Shown here piece after piece: positions 18,433 to 27,200 of a DNA stretch of 64,000 nucleotides. Position numbers and translations under genes: made by a program. Positions within the stretch are counted from its first letter, which is position 1. Every line of letters begins with the position of its first letter. The notes beneath the pieces are model-generated. The model was not told the DNA's origin. It did not search any database and was given only the letters and a program-made list of their open reading frames with translations. Source of the DNA: CBDBON01 sp965208395 (lineage in GTDB: Bacteria; Chloroflexota; Dehalococcoidia; Lucifugimonadales; CBDBON01); NCBI GenBank assembly GCA_965208395.1, contig CBDBON010000002.1:687039-751038 (forward strand), written 5' to 3'.

Positions 18433-19383
18433 ATGCGTGAGATGGTGCTGAACCACGCGAGTCTCGTGTCACCCGACCGGCATACCGCCGTGGAGTGGCT
18501 CAGGGACGTAACGACTGGAGTGACCCCGCTAACCCAGCGCCGGGTTGTTGAACCTGCATTGAGGATGTGCAAGTCTCATGTCGAAACCCTCTGTATGCCC
18601 GGCTGGTCACTGTTTGATGCTCTCCTGGAAATGCAGAAAGTCGGAGCAAGAGAAGAGTTCAGACTGTTTGCCACCCTGACGTCAAAGATCCCGCTCCTGA
18701 TGGAAGTAAGGCAGGACGTCGAGAACCGCTTCCGCTCTTGCGAGGCGAAGACACTGCCTTCACCGGATGGTGACCCCCTCGTACTTGCCGCCATCACAGA
18801 CGGAATCTCGGTTGGGTTTCCATCTGAGCCTGTTTGGGACAAGAGCCAGATAGTCGTCACGTTTGACGAAATGTTGCCTGACGAAAGTATCCAAGAGGCG
18901 TCTGAGTTAATAGACAATCTCACGCGGTCATGTCACGCGCAGCCGATTTGCGATCGTCATCGTAACCGCGTTCTTGACGGTCTTCGCGAGTTCAAAAGCG
19001 GCGCGGCGTTGTGGGATGATCGGGAAGAAGCGTTTCCGAGCCTTGTATTCGGTCCAGACGTAGAGGGCCATCTCGCGACTCTAAACGCTGGAGTTTTGGG
19101 AACCGTCGTCAACAAGCTGGCGAGTCTTGACGAGTCGGCTGCCAAATGGCGAGAGGCAGGAGGTGCCATGCCTTCGTGGGGAAGCAAGGTAACAGACGAA
19201 AGCGACTCCGTGATGAACCACGACGGGTTGCGAGAGGCACGCCGATTCAGATCACACGACGGCATGCGTCGGCTATTCACATGGCATGCACGCTATGGCA
19301 GTAGCGGACGAATTCACCTTCGTTTCGAACCACATTCATACGAGATCGAAATAGGGTACATCGGCCCGCATCTCCCGCTTTGA
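18433..19383 (+). CDS. Unknown protein, third gene of the DUF262-ATPase operon
   Basis: I do not recognise the family of this 316-residue protein. The N-terminal 200 residues are mainly helical with no clear motif. The C-terminus ends in FTWHARYGSSGRIHLRF and EIEIGYIGPHLPL; this strand-rich end with basic and aromatic residues recalls RelE/ParE-like RNase folds, a weak resemblance only. The ATG at 18433 lies one base after the ATPase stop, so it is translationally coupled. A TTG at 18415 would instead overlap the ATPase. Fixed position between an ATPase and a nuclease suggests it is an effector or an adaptor. Confidence 0.7.
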   Translation: MREMVLNHASLVSPDRHTAVEWLRDVTTGVTPLTQRRVVEPALRMCKSHVETLCMPGWSLFDALLEMQKVGAREEFRLFATLTSKIPLLMEVRQDVENRFRSCEAKTLPSPDGDPLVLAAITDGISVGFPSEPVWDKSQIVVTFDEMLPDESIQEASELIDNLTRSCHAQPICDRHRNRVLDGLREFKSGAALWDDREEAFPSLVFGPDVEGHLATLNAGVLGTVVNKLASLDESAAKWREAGGAMPSWGSKVTDESDSVMNHDGLREARRFRSHDGMRRLFTWHARYGSSGRIHLRFEPHSYEIEIGYIGPHLPL

Positions 19384-19404
19384 GGGGTGCTCTGGAGGAG
19401 CAGT

Positions 19405-20010
19405 ATGCAAAGGGTACGTTACAAGGGTAACGACTTCGAAACTGAGCACGAGGCCATATGCTCGGCCCTCTTCGATAAATATGGCTGGAGATGGGAAAGA
19501 CCCAAGCATCCCTTAGATGGTTGGCTTCCCGATTTTCGCCTCAGAGGGGACACCGACGTGTTGGTCGAATGCAAAGGCGGCCTTGAATGGGATGACGTGA
19601 GGAACTTTCAAGATTTGCAAAGGTATGAAGATGCCGTCCATGGGACTGACTATGAGGTGCTCCTCATCCCCAAGGCCCCAAGGAACTTCAAGAATCGCAA
19701 AGGTTACGATGTCAGTGCCCTTGGTTTCCTGTATGACAGAGAAGTATGGTCGTACGCCGAGCTAGGCAGGTGGTCGGGAAGTGTAGGTTTCTGCCACAGC
19801 GCTAACGCATGGAGGGATCGACTGTCAGGTCACAATGTGAATCTTTCGTCCGGAGATGGGCAGCGACCCGACGTAGAACTGGATTGGCGCTCGGTGACTC
19901 AGGCGTATAGAGGCAAGAGAATGTCTTACTTCAAGGAGTCCACGGACTCCGAGATTGAGGACTGGGACACATCCCATGAAACAGGGAGCCGAGATAAGAC
20001 TCCCTTCTGA
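19405..20010 (+). CDS. PD-(D/E)XK nuclease-like protein
   Basis: A 201-residue protein with a clear nuclease core: an acidic helix (ETEHEAICSALFDKYGW), then WLPDF at residues 40-44 and VECKG at 54-58, the PD...ExK triad (Asp43, Glu55, Lys57). The WLPDFRL strand leading into VLVECK is typical of small phage- and defence-associated DNases. The C-terminal 100 residues are unassigned. ATG 19405 follows GGAGGAG by 4 nt. It is the last gene of the module and the obvious candidate for nucleic-acid cutting. An alternative view is a DNA-repair nuclease. Confidence 0.75.
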   Translation: MQRVRYKGNDFETEHEAICSALFDKYGWRWERPKHPLDGWLPDFRLRGDTDVLVECKGGLEWDDVRNFQDLQRYEDAVHGTDYEVLLIPKAPRNFKNRKGYDVSALGFLYDREVWSYAELGRWSGSVGFCHSANAWRDRLSGHNVNLSSGDGQRPDVELDWRSVTQAYRGKRMSYFKESTDSEIEDWDTSHETGSRDKTPF

Positions 20011-20190
20011 CTAAAGTGCGGTTCCGCTCCGCGCCTCACAATTGTGACTCACGCCCGCCTAGGCTTTGTGCCGTGACGACGCGTCAACGGAACCCCTTCC
20101 CCTCTTCTCTTCGGTTACCTGACGTTCATAGAAGGGAATTCTGCCACATGCCGGTTGCCCGCTTGACTTCGACTTCGCTACGCTCGAATC

Positions 20191-20538
20191 ATGGCCCTCT
20201 CAGATCACCACCTGCGTGAAGCCCTCAGTCGGATGCCGTTTGTCGAGTCGACGAAGCTGGAGTGCACTTCATCCTGGGCGAGCCCCACGCCACCGTCCAT
20301 CGCTATCTCATTGAACTGCTGGCCGACGTCGTCGTGCGCAGGGTTTACCCACGGCACCGTCCGCCAGCCGTCGAGCGGGAGATACTCCCTGACGCCGCAG
20401 GGCATCAGGGAGACCGCCGACTTCCTGGACTACGACACGCCCTCGGACTACGTGCCGGCCTATCCCATGTCCCGGGAGTGGCTGACGCTGCTCATCCGCC
20501 GCATGAACGCCGTAGCCGCCGTCTACCGCCTGGCTTGA
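20191..20538 (+). pseudogene. Remnant of a replication-relaxation-like wHTH gene
   Basis: The reading switches frame twice. Frame one gives LREALSRMPFVESTKLE, a second frame gives HFILGEPHATVHRYLIELL, and the first frame returns with GRYSLTPQGIRETADFL and MNAVAAVYRLA. Put together it parallels the N-terminus of the gene at 38295-39468 (LLRLLADMPFLDRLEAT, RRFHLTGAGLRLLA, LDAVAVIYRLA). It is therefore a broken, truncated relative of the conjugation-associated protein of the ICE and shows that a related element once occupied this spot. Confidence 0.7.
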
Positions 20539-23065
20539 TTCTCCGATACCAACGCCCTCGCTGTTGTTCTTCGAGAGCCACAATCTTCTACACGATGTCA
20601 CTGGGGTCATCGTCCTGCTTATTGCCGCGGTCAACGAGCTGCGCACCGACACTCCTCCAACACCCTTCGCATCTGCCAGAGACGCAACGAGACTCATGCC
20701 AGGCCACCATTGTGTGGTAGTTCACACCAGAGCCTTCGCCCGCAGCCACGTTGTCCAATCATCCACCAGGGCGTCCGCCTGGGTCCGATAGGGGCTTTCA
20801 CGTCATCTCGCCGGAAACCCACGCCGCGTCCAACGGCAGGCTCCTCATGGCCCACCATCTGGGCCTCCATGCCTCAAAACTACAATCCCCACACTACAAT
20901 AAGTACAATAGACTTAGCACTGACCCGCAGTAAAATTGCTCGCTGGATTCCCTTCGCTTCCCCCATGTTCACCTTCATTCAGCTACGAATATCACCCAGA
21001 TTGTATTCTGCAATGTATCCCGGTTCTCCTTACAGCCCTCCCAGGGCGAAACCCGCCCCGGGGCGATTGTAGTCTGACGCATCAGCCACTTCGGGCAGCC
21101 CGGCGTTGATTAGCCCAACTCCCACCCTGGACGAATCACTGACGCCGGTTGTCAGATCGTCATTGCCAACCCAGGGCAACCGGGGGCAGGCTGCTCGGCC
21201 CTGCACGACTCCTCCCACCCTGCGAACCACCTTGGGCTTCCCTTCGCTATCGACCGGAGCCTACGCCTGGCCGCCAGCCTCCATGACCTCTCCCATCGCT
21301 TCTGAAGACCGCTTTGTCATTTTGACCGAATCCCTAGCTGACACTGCCCACCGACACATGAACCTGCTCCGGCACCGAAGTGCTTCCCCCAATGGTCCCG
21401 TAGGCGGCCTCCCCTCCCCAAACAGCTTGCCCACGACCCGATGAGATTCTGACCACCAACCTCGATCTTCTGTACACGGGTGGCGCACCCCGAACGGTCC
21501 TCCAAACCCCCTGCGCCATAACGGGTGACACCGATGACAGCGCCATCGGGAACGGTCAGCCTGTAGCACTCGTCGTCTTCGACTATCCCGCCAGCGAGAC
21601 CGCCTTCCTCGACATCGCCGCCGACGAGGTGGACGACGTGCTCATCGTCACTGCCAACGTCGAGGCTCTTGCCGAGCACGGCGTCATGGGTGAAGCATGG
21701 CCGCTACCGCCGTATTCCCTCGACAGACGCTCGCTGGCCCTGATGCATCAGGCTCCAAAATGACCGCCGTATCCGTTCCGAGTGCTTCCATTAGGGGTCG
21801 TCCCAGCAGCTTTGCTGGGACAACTTGCAGACGCGACCGGTCACGCATCTCCGCTACCGCCCTCCGAAGGACAATCCGTTGCAGAACCGACCGGTCAGGG
21901 GTGGTTAGCATCCTCGCTTCCCCCTCTCGCCCGCCAGCTACGAGCCAAAGCTACGCAGCCCTACCCAAAACCTTCACCCAACGGACACCGAGACCCTCGC
22001 AACTTGCTGCCAACTTGTCGCCGGAGCCGTTCCCAGGACTTCCTGTAGAGGGCAAAAGGGCCTTCCCCTCACTTACCGTCTCAGCCCCCAACAGCTCCCG
22101 AAAGGACATTTCGTTGCAGAACCGGCGGGACCGCCGATCAACTCGGAGACCTCACCGACCACGTCCTCTCCGACCTGTTCGACGTTATCGACGGGCTGAC
22201 GTGTCACCGTGAGTCCGCCCAAATCGCCCAGCCCGCCATGTTCGCCCTCGTATTCGGCCCTAACGTCGGATTCTGCCGCGACTTCCATGAGAACATGCAC
22301 ATCCCAGCTACGGAGGATGCACACGACCACGACCACCCGGCCATCGACCGATGCACATCTCAGCTACGGCACCTGCACACGGCCCTGCGACCGGCCCTTT
22401 CATACCAATCGCTTCCTGTGATTGATCAGGTTGTGGTGGGAACGCCTGCGTCACCGCGCTAAGCGTCAATTCCGCATCTCCATCCGAAGTACCGATTCTC
22501 CGTACAGCCCTCCGGCGTCGTTATCGACGTTCCTGCCATCTGCCCTTTCATTCCGGTGTCCCACCGGCTCAATGTGGCACTCTCCACGGTCGGAACGGTT
22601 GTCGTCAGTCACGTCGTCCTGCTCAACTGGCCAGCCACGGGCGAATAATCAGGGTCTTTAGGACAGATAATCAGGCTGTGCGACCCTCCTGTGCGCCTGC
22701 TTGACGATCGTCCCTGCGTCCTGGCCGACGCCCGCCGCAGCCTCTTTCCCTGCCGCCCACCCATCCCGAAGGCAGCCTTTCCATCGACGCGCAAAAGTGC
22801 AACTTTCAGCTATGACACTTCCAACTCGTACCCCAGGTCGGGCGCTTGGAAAAACGCAACTCTCAGCTACGGCTCATGCAACCCCAAACCGGAACGTACC
22901 CGCAAGTCAAACTGTTCACCGTTCACGGCCTGTAGAGGCGGATTTCCCCCTGCATCAGCTACGAAATGACCCGACTTGCATTCTTGCAGCTGACTTCATA
23001 TCCCTGTACAACCCGGCGACATCGTGAAAGGGCTTCCTAGCCCGAGGCCCTACATGGGCGCACAT
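20539..23065. other. Decayed region with dispersed short repeats
   Basis: About 2.5 kb without an intact gene. It contains degenerate copies of a motif around CAGCTACG, then a block like CCCGACTTGCATTCTTGCAG, and a block like TTCTTGTACACGG, at roughly 20977-21035, 21458-21500, 22470-22520 and 22955-23030, with relatives at 26297-26375 and 48769-48816. A separate direct repeat (GTTGCAGAACCG core) is at about 21863-21893 and 22098-22129. Protein-like patches occur at 21440-21763 and 22125-22462, but no family is recognisable. It looks like the rubble of earlier integrations. Confidence 0.55.
21440..21763 (+). pseudogene. Unrecognised coding fragment
   Basis: An open stretch with protein-like composition (PVALVVFDYPASETAFLDIA, DEVDDVLIVTANVEALAEHG) ending at TGA 21763. 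It has no start codon or ribosome site in context and no family I can name. I take it as a gene fragment; it may equally be chance. Confidence 0.3.
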
Positions 23066-23167
23066 TGTCAATGCTAAGTTAGATTTGACCCTTTTCCGCT
23101 AAGTTAGAACTGACCCACCTTGTCGTTAAGTCGCCTCCTTTCTGGCAAGCAAGAGTGCCTGTTGGAT

Positions 23168-23971
23168 TTAGACGTCGCCGGAGCTAGCGGCTTCAGGCGA
23201 TGTCGATAGCAGTTGATGGGAGGCGAAGAGTCCGGCCTGCCTCTTGCCTTTAAGCCGGTAGCTCTCGCCTCGGATGTTGAGGACGTGGCTGTGGTGCAGC
23301 AGCCGGTCCAGGATGGCCGAGGCGATGACGGTATCGCCCAGAAGCTCACCCCACTCGGCGAAGCCCTTGTTGGAGGTGAGGATGATGCTGCCCCGCTCAT
23401 AGCGAGCCGACACCAGGGTGAAGAAGGCGGTGGAGGCGTCCCGGTCGTAAGGCCAGATGCCGAACTCGTCCACGATGAGTAGCTTGGGCGACAGGTAGAC
23501 CCGCATGCGCCGTTGGAGGTTGTTCTCCACCCTGGCCTTCCTCAGGTCCTCCATCAGGTCGTAGGCTCGGACGAAGTAGGCCCCCTGGCTCTTCTCGATG
23601 GCCTTGAGCGCTAGGGCCACCGCCAGATGGGTCTTGCCCACACCTGGCGGTCCCAGGAGCAGCAGGTTGGTGGCTTCAGCGACGAAGGACAGGCCGGCCA
23701 GTTCCCGCACCTGTCGCTCGTCGATGGAGGGCTGGAACGAGAAGTCGAACTGCTCCAAGGTCCGGTGGAAGGGGAGGTGAGCCAGCTTCGTCCTGGTGGA
23801 CATGTACCGCTCCTTCCGGGCGGCCACTTCCACGCCGAGTAGCTCTGCCAGCATCTCGGGGTAGGTCAGTTTCTTGGTGGCCGCAGCGTCCAGGGAGTTG
23901 TCCAGGGCTTCGACGGCCTGCTTGAGGCCCAGCGTCTCCAGGTGCTGGCGAGCCTGTTCCAGCGCGATCAT
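23168..23971 (-). CDS. istB: IS21 helper ATPase IstB
   Basis: A 267-residue DnaC-like AAA+ ATPase that forms the target-complex of IS21 transposition. Walker A is LLGPPGVGKTHLAVAL, Walker B LLIVDEFGIWP, and ILTSNKGFAEWGELLGD is the sensor block. The start overlaps the istA stop (ATGA), the usual coupling in this family. Length is normal and no damage is visible. Confidence 0.95.
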   Translation of the reverse strand: MIALEQARQHLETLGLKQAVEALDNSLDAAATKKLTYPEMLAELLGVEVAARKERYMSTRTKLAHLPFHRTLEQFDFSFQPSIDERQVRELAGLSFVAEATNLLLLGPPGVGKTHLAVALALKAIEKSQGAYFVRAYDLMEDLRKARVENNLQRRMRVYLSPKLLIVDEFGIWPYDRDASTAFFTLVSARYERGSIILTSNKGFAEWGELLGDTVIASAILDRLLHHSHVLNIRGESYRLKGKRQAGLFASHQLLSTSPEAASSGDV

Positions 23972-25203
23972 CGCCCACCTCCCACCGCTGCCAACTCGTA
24001 CACCTCCAGGGAGCGGCGCTCCACTTGGCCCACAGGGATCTGCACCGCCACGGCTTCCTTACGAGGACGATCATCGCCGCCGGGCAGTCCGTCCCACTGG
24101 CCCGGCAGTGTGAGGCGCTGACCGGTCCGCTGGGCTTGGGGATGCACCGCCAGCCGCACGTCGCCCGACCAGACCTCCACCGTACCGGCCCGCACACCCA
24201 CCTGGACCGTCGAACCCGCCCAGCTCCAGGGCACGCCGTAGCGAGACCTCTCCCAGTGGACGTAGCCGTCCCTGGCCACCTTCCGCTCCTCCCGCATGTA
24301 GGGCGCAAGGCCCGAACGCGGCGGCAGGCTGCCCAGGTGGGCGAGCTCCTCAGCCAGCATCTCTCGGGGGACCCGGTGCGTCGTCCCATGGACTCGCCGA
24401 TTGGCCACCGCATCGCACCACTCCAGGGCCTGGCGGTTCATGTCTGCGTCGTCGGTGAAGCGGACACCGGGCCACAGGTTGCCCCGGACGTACTTCACGC
24501 CGCTCTCCACCTTGCCCTTCGTCTGCGCTCGGTAGGGTCGGCACAGACGGAGGTCGAAGCCCATTCGCAGTGAGAAGTCCAGCATCCGGCTGTTCCACTC
24601 CGGCCTGCCCTCCCTGTCACGCCCCAGGACCACCACCTTGGCGTTGTCGTACAGGCAGCGGCGGGGAACACCACCGAAGTACTCGAAGGCGTTCAGATGG
24701 CACCTGATGAAGGTCGCCACGTCGGCGCGCCGGACGAACTCCACGTAGATGGTCCGAGACCAGCTCAGCACCATCACGAAGGCCCAGACCCGGTGCTTGC
24801 GCCCGTCCTCTCCGACATAGGCGAAGCTGCCCCAGTCCACCTGTGCCTGCTCGCCTGGCGCCGTCTCGAACCGCACCGTCGCACGGGGCTGACGCGGCCG
24901 ACGCCGAGGCCGCACGTAGTTGGTCAGCGTCGGATAGCTGCCGTCGTAGCCCAACTCCCGGATCTCCCGCAGCAGCACCACGCAGTTGTCCACTCCCGCC
25001 GACAGCCGACCATCTATGTGACCCTTGTATGGGTCCAGCTTCGACCCCTGCTTCTCTCGCCGCTTGGCCTTGGGCACCTCGTCGGAGCGCACGTACTTGC
25101 GCACGGTGTTCCGGGAAATCCCCAACTCCCTCGATATCCCTCGGATCGAGCTTCCATCGCCCTTCAACTCGTATAACTCTCTCACTAACCCACCTCCTAT
25201 CAT
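23968..25203 (-). CDS. istA: IS21 transposase IstA
   Basis: A 411-residue DDE transposase. The N-terminus has an HTH (GISRELGISRNTVRKYVRSD), followed by the RNase H-like core with QVDWGSFAYVGEDG (first Asp), CLYDNAKVVV (second Asp) and GKVESGVKYVR (Glu). The C-terminal strand-rich domain is complete. It is read from near the right end of the element toward istB. Confidence 0.95.
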   Translation of the reverse strand: MIGGGLVRELYELKGDGSSIRGISRELGISRNTVRKYVRSDEVPKAKRREKQGSKLDPYKGHIDGRLSAGVDNCVVLLREIRELGYDGSYPTLTNYVRPRRRPRQPRATVRFETAPGEQAQVDWGSFAYVGEDGRKHRVWAFVMVLSWSRTIYVEFVRRADVATFIRCHLNAFEYFGGVPRRCLYDNAKVVVLGRDREGRPEWNSRMLDFSLRMGFDLRLCRPYRAQTKGKVESGVKYVRGNLWPGVRFTDDADMNRQALEWCDAVANRRVHGTTHRVPREMLAEELAHLGSLPPRSGLAPYMREERKVARDGYVHWERSRYGVPWSWAGSTVQVGVRAGTVEVWSGDVRLAVHPQAQRTGQRLTLPGQWDGLPGGDDRPRKEAVAVQIPVGQVERRSLEVYELAAVGGGR

Positions 25204-25410
25204 TTGACTTGCTGCACCTCCTAATCGGTTTCCCGACGAAGATGCGTCCGCTATCGGGGTGGGTCAATTCCAAATTAGCGCTACTGGGTCAGTTTAGAGT
25301 TAGCACTAACAACATGTGAGTAGTCTCATGGGCGGTTATGCCCGGCGTCTCGACCGCTCAGACTGGAACGCACACCAGGCCCATGTTGCGCCGGAACGGG
25401 ATGAGCGACA

Positions 25411-25618
25411 TGAGAAGCGCAAACGAGAGAAAACCAACGACTAACCGCCGGACCACGGCGTACACCGCCGAGCAGCGGGAGACACTTCGACGCGGGAGAC
25501 ACTTCGACGCGGGCTGCGCATCGTCGCCCGGATGATCGCAAGCGCCCACCTTCGGCGTCAGGCGTCCCGGTCCCTGCCTGCGCCCAGTCCGCCCGCGCAG
25601 GACGAGGACGCGGCCTGA
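25411..25618 (+). pseudogene. Remnant of the small ICE gene found at 33245
   Basis: The fragment reads TAYTAEQRETLRRG and, after a shift, LRIVARMIASAHL, parallel to LTRAQERRRIEG and LRMLARIIARHYL in the intact gene at 33245-33430. The break is a 17-bp tandem duplication (25480-25496 and 25497-25513, AGACACTTCGACGCGGG); removing one copy restores the frame to a TGA at 25618. It is a second sign of an older sibling ICE in this region. Confidence 0.6.
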
Positions 25619-25689
25619 GAGGTCAACGACCACGACTTCCGCTCCCTTCGACACCGATGTTCCAACTGAGCCTGTCCCAGAAAGAACCT

Positions 25690-26111
25690 ATATGGATGGA
25701 GCGGATGACTGTTGACTGGAGAGATGCGGCGACCTTTTCGGCCCATTGGCTTCAGGATTCGGGGTTAACAGCTTCCTCATCGCCTGCCTGTGCCCCTTGT
25801 AGAACCTCCACAGAGTGTTGTGGTCAGGCTGCTGCCATCCCGTCAGCCACAGATACGGTATCTGGTCCCGGCAGGCTGTCTCCAGCTTCCGACAGGAGCG
25901 CACTCCGGTCATGAAGCCGTACAGCCACACGCTCAACAGTGCACGGGGATGGTAGGCTGGCGCGCCCAGAGGGTCTCCTTCTATCTCCACGCCCAATTCT
26001 GCCCAGCCTTCCTTGTCCAAGGCGTCGTGCCGGGTGATCCAGTGGCAACAGATCGTCAAGAGACGGCGGCAACAGCCACGCCTGCTCTCGGTCCATGTCT
26101 CGAAGAGGCAT
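25690..26111 (-). pseudogene. Truncated, frameshifted IS1182/IS5-type transposase
   Basis: From 26111 the start DREQAWLLPPSLDDLLPLDHPAR is the N-terminus of IS1182-family transposases. The homology then changes frame and continues with LGVEIEGDPLGAPAYHPRALLSVW, GFMTGVRSCRKLE and DHNTLWRFYKGHRQAM, stopping near 25730. The catalytic DDE region is missing entirely. No terminal repeats were recognised, so it is a dead fragment. Confidence 0.85.
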
Positions 26112-26439
26112 CGCTTATCTCCTCTAACAGGTTCACCTCAGAAGGTACACCGAACTCCGTTTTGCTTTCTAGTCCCCGACTTCTGAGACAGGCTCAGTTT
26201 CCCCATTCCCTAGCTGCGACTGCCCCATGAGCGTGGAACGAGCCCCGGAATCGGATTGCTCGCTTCGATTTAGCAGACTCGCCCGTTCACTCTGATTTCA
26301 GCTACGACGTCGCCCGACTGCATCTTGTCCACCAAAGTCTGATTTCTTGTACACGGATACGACCTCATCGACAACGCCGCGAACCCCGTGCCCTGTGAGG
26401 CGGGTCTGCGCACGAACCCGGTGTCGGTGCGTGAATCGA

Positions 26440-26469
26440 TTGACAGGAATCCATGAATCGCGCCATACT
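26440..26469 (+). promoter_or_regulatory. Promoter of the toxin-antitoxin pair
   Basis: TTGACA at 26440-26445, an 18-bp spacer and CATACT at 26464-26469, 30 nt before the antitoxin ATG. Such promoters are normally autorepressed by the ribbon-helix-helix antitoxin. Confidence 0.65.
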
Positions 26470-26498
26470 CTGGTAAGACTCACTAACAGGATGTGAAC

Positions 26499-26756
26499 AT
26501 GTCCCGAACCACCAAGACCATCACATTCTCCCTGCCGCCTGAGATGGCGGACCGGGTGGACGCGGTGATGAAGCAGCAGGGACGGTCCCGGAGCGAGTTC
26601 CTTCGAGAGGCGCTGCTGCGCTACATTGAGGAGTTGGAGTGGCGACAGCTTCTCCAGTACGGAGAGGAGCGAGCTAGGGAGAAGGGCATCGGCCCTGAGG
26701 ACGTGGCCGACCTGGTGGAAGAGTACCGAGCCGAGGTCGGCTCGGCCCGTGCATGA
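26499..26756 (+). CDS. Ribbon-helix-helix antitoxin
   Basis: An 85-residue CopG/Arc-type DNA-binding protein: the strand KTITFSLPPEMADRVDAV followed by SRSEFLREALLRYIEE forms the RHH fold. The acidic C-terminal tail (EDVADLVEEYRAEV) should wrap the toxin. ATG 26499 is chosen over a GTG at 26493 because AGG lies 8 nt upstream. It overlaps the PIN gene by 4 nt, typical of a toxin-antitoxin pair, and probably represses the promoter just upstream. Confidence 0.88.
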   Translation: MSRTTKTITFSLPPEMADRVDAVMKQQGRSRSEFLREALLRYIEELEWRQLLQYGEERAREKGIGPEDVADLVEEYRAEVGSARA

Positions 26757-27157
26757 GGGTCGTCCTCGACACCAACGTCATCGTCTCCGGCCTGAACTTC
26801 CCCGGCAACGAGCGTCTGGTGCTCGAATTGGCCGTGAGGGGACGGTTCGAGTTCTACCTGTCCAGCTTCATCCTGGAGGAGGCCGCCGGGGTGCTGGGGC
26901 GCAAGTTCGACTGGGACGAGGAACGTTCGTCTCAAGCCCTTAGAACGTTGAGCAACGCCGCCACCGTGATCTACCCTCGAAGGCTGCCGGAGGTTATCGG
27001 GGGAGGCCACGCCGACAACCGCATACTGGAGTGCGCGGTGGAGGCTTCCGCCGACTACCTGGTCACGGGAGACCGGCGGCATCTGCTGCCTCTGGGAGAA
27101 CATGAGGGCGTGAGAATCCTCAACACCCCCCGATTCCTGTCGACTTTGGAGGCTTAG
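26753..27157 (+). CDS. PIN-domain toxin ribonuclease
   Basis: A 134-residue PIN_3-family protein. It starts with VVLDTNVIVSGL (first Asp), has the glutamate in FILEEAAGVLG, the acidic pair in HADNRILECAVEASADYLVTGDRRHLL and the final strand VRILNTPRFL. These residues form the metal site of RNase toxins that cut tRNA or mRNA. It is complete and translationally coupled to the RHH gene. It may act as an addiction module stabilising the neighbouring element. Confidence 0.88.
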   Translation: MRVVLDTNVIVSGLNFPGNERLVLELAVRGRFEFYLSSFILEEAAGVLGRKFDWDEERSSQALRTLSNAATVIYPRRLPEVIGGGHADNRILECAVEASADYLVTGDRRHLLPLGEHEGVRILNTPRFLSTLEA

Positions 27158-27200
27158 TGCGGCCGTGGCGAGAAACTTGCTCTAAGCGAGGAGATACAGT

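Larger units (their letters stand above)
23066..25311 (-). mobile_element. IS21-family insertion sequence, copy 1
   Basis: A complete 2,246-bp element. Ends read TGTCAATGCTAAG (left) and CTAACA (right, i.e. TGTTAGTGCTAAC inward); the target duplication is ACAT (23062-23065 and 25312-25315). Near each end are repeated internal sites containing TGACCC (for example at 23088 and 23111), likely transposase-binding repeats. It encodes IstA and IstB on the minus strand. A copy with identical predicted proteins lies inverted at 36049-38294. Confidence 0.95.

Noticed and set aside
21030..22460. Several short open frames in the decayed region as genes
   Set aside because: No ribosome sites, no family motifs, and overlapping frames on both strands; only two patches looked protein-like.
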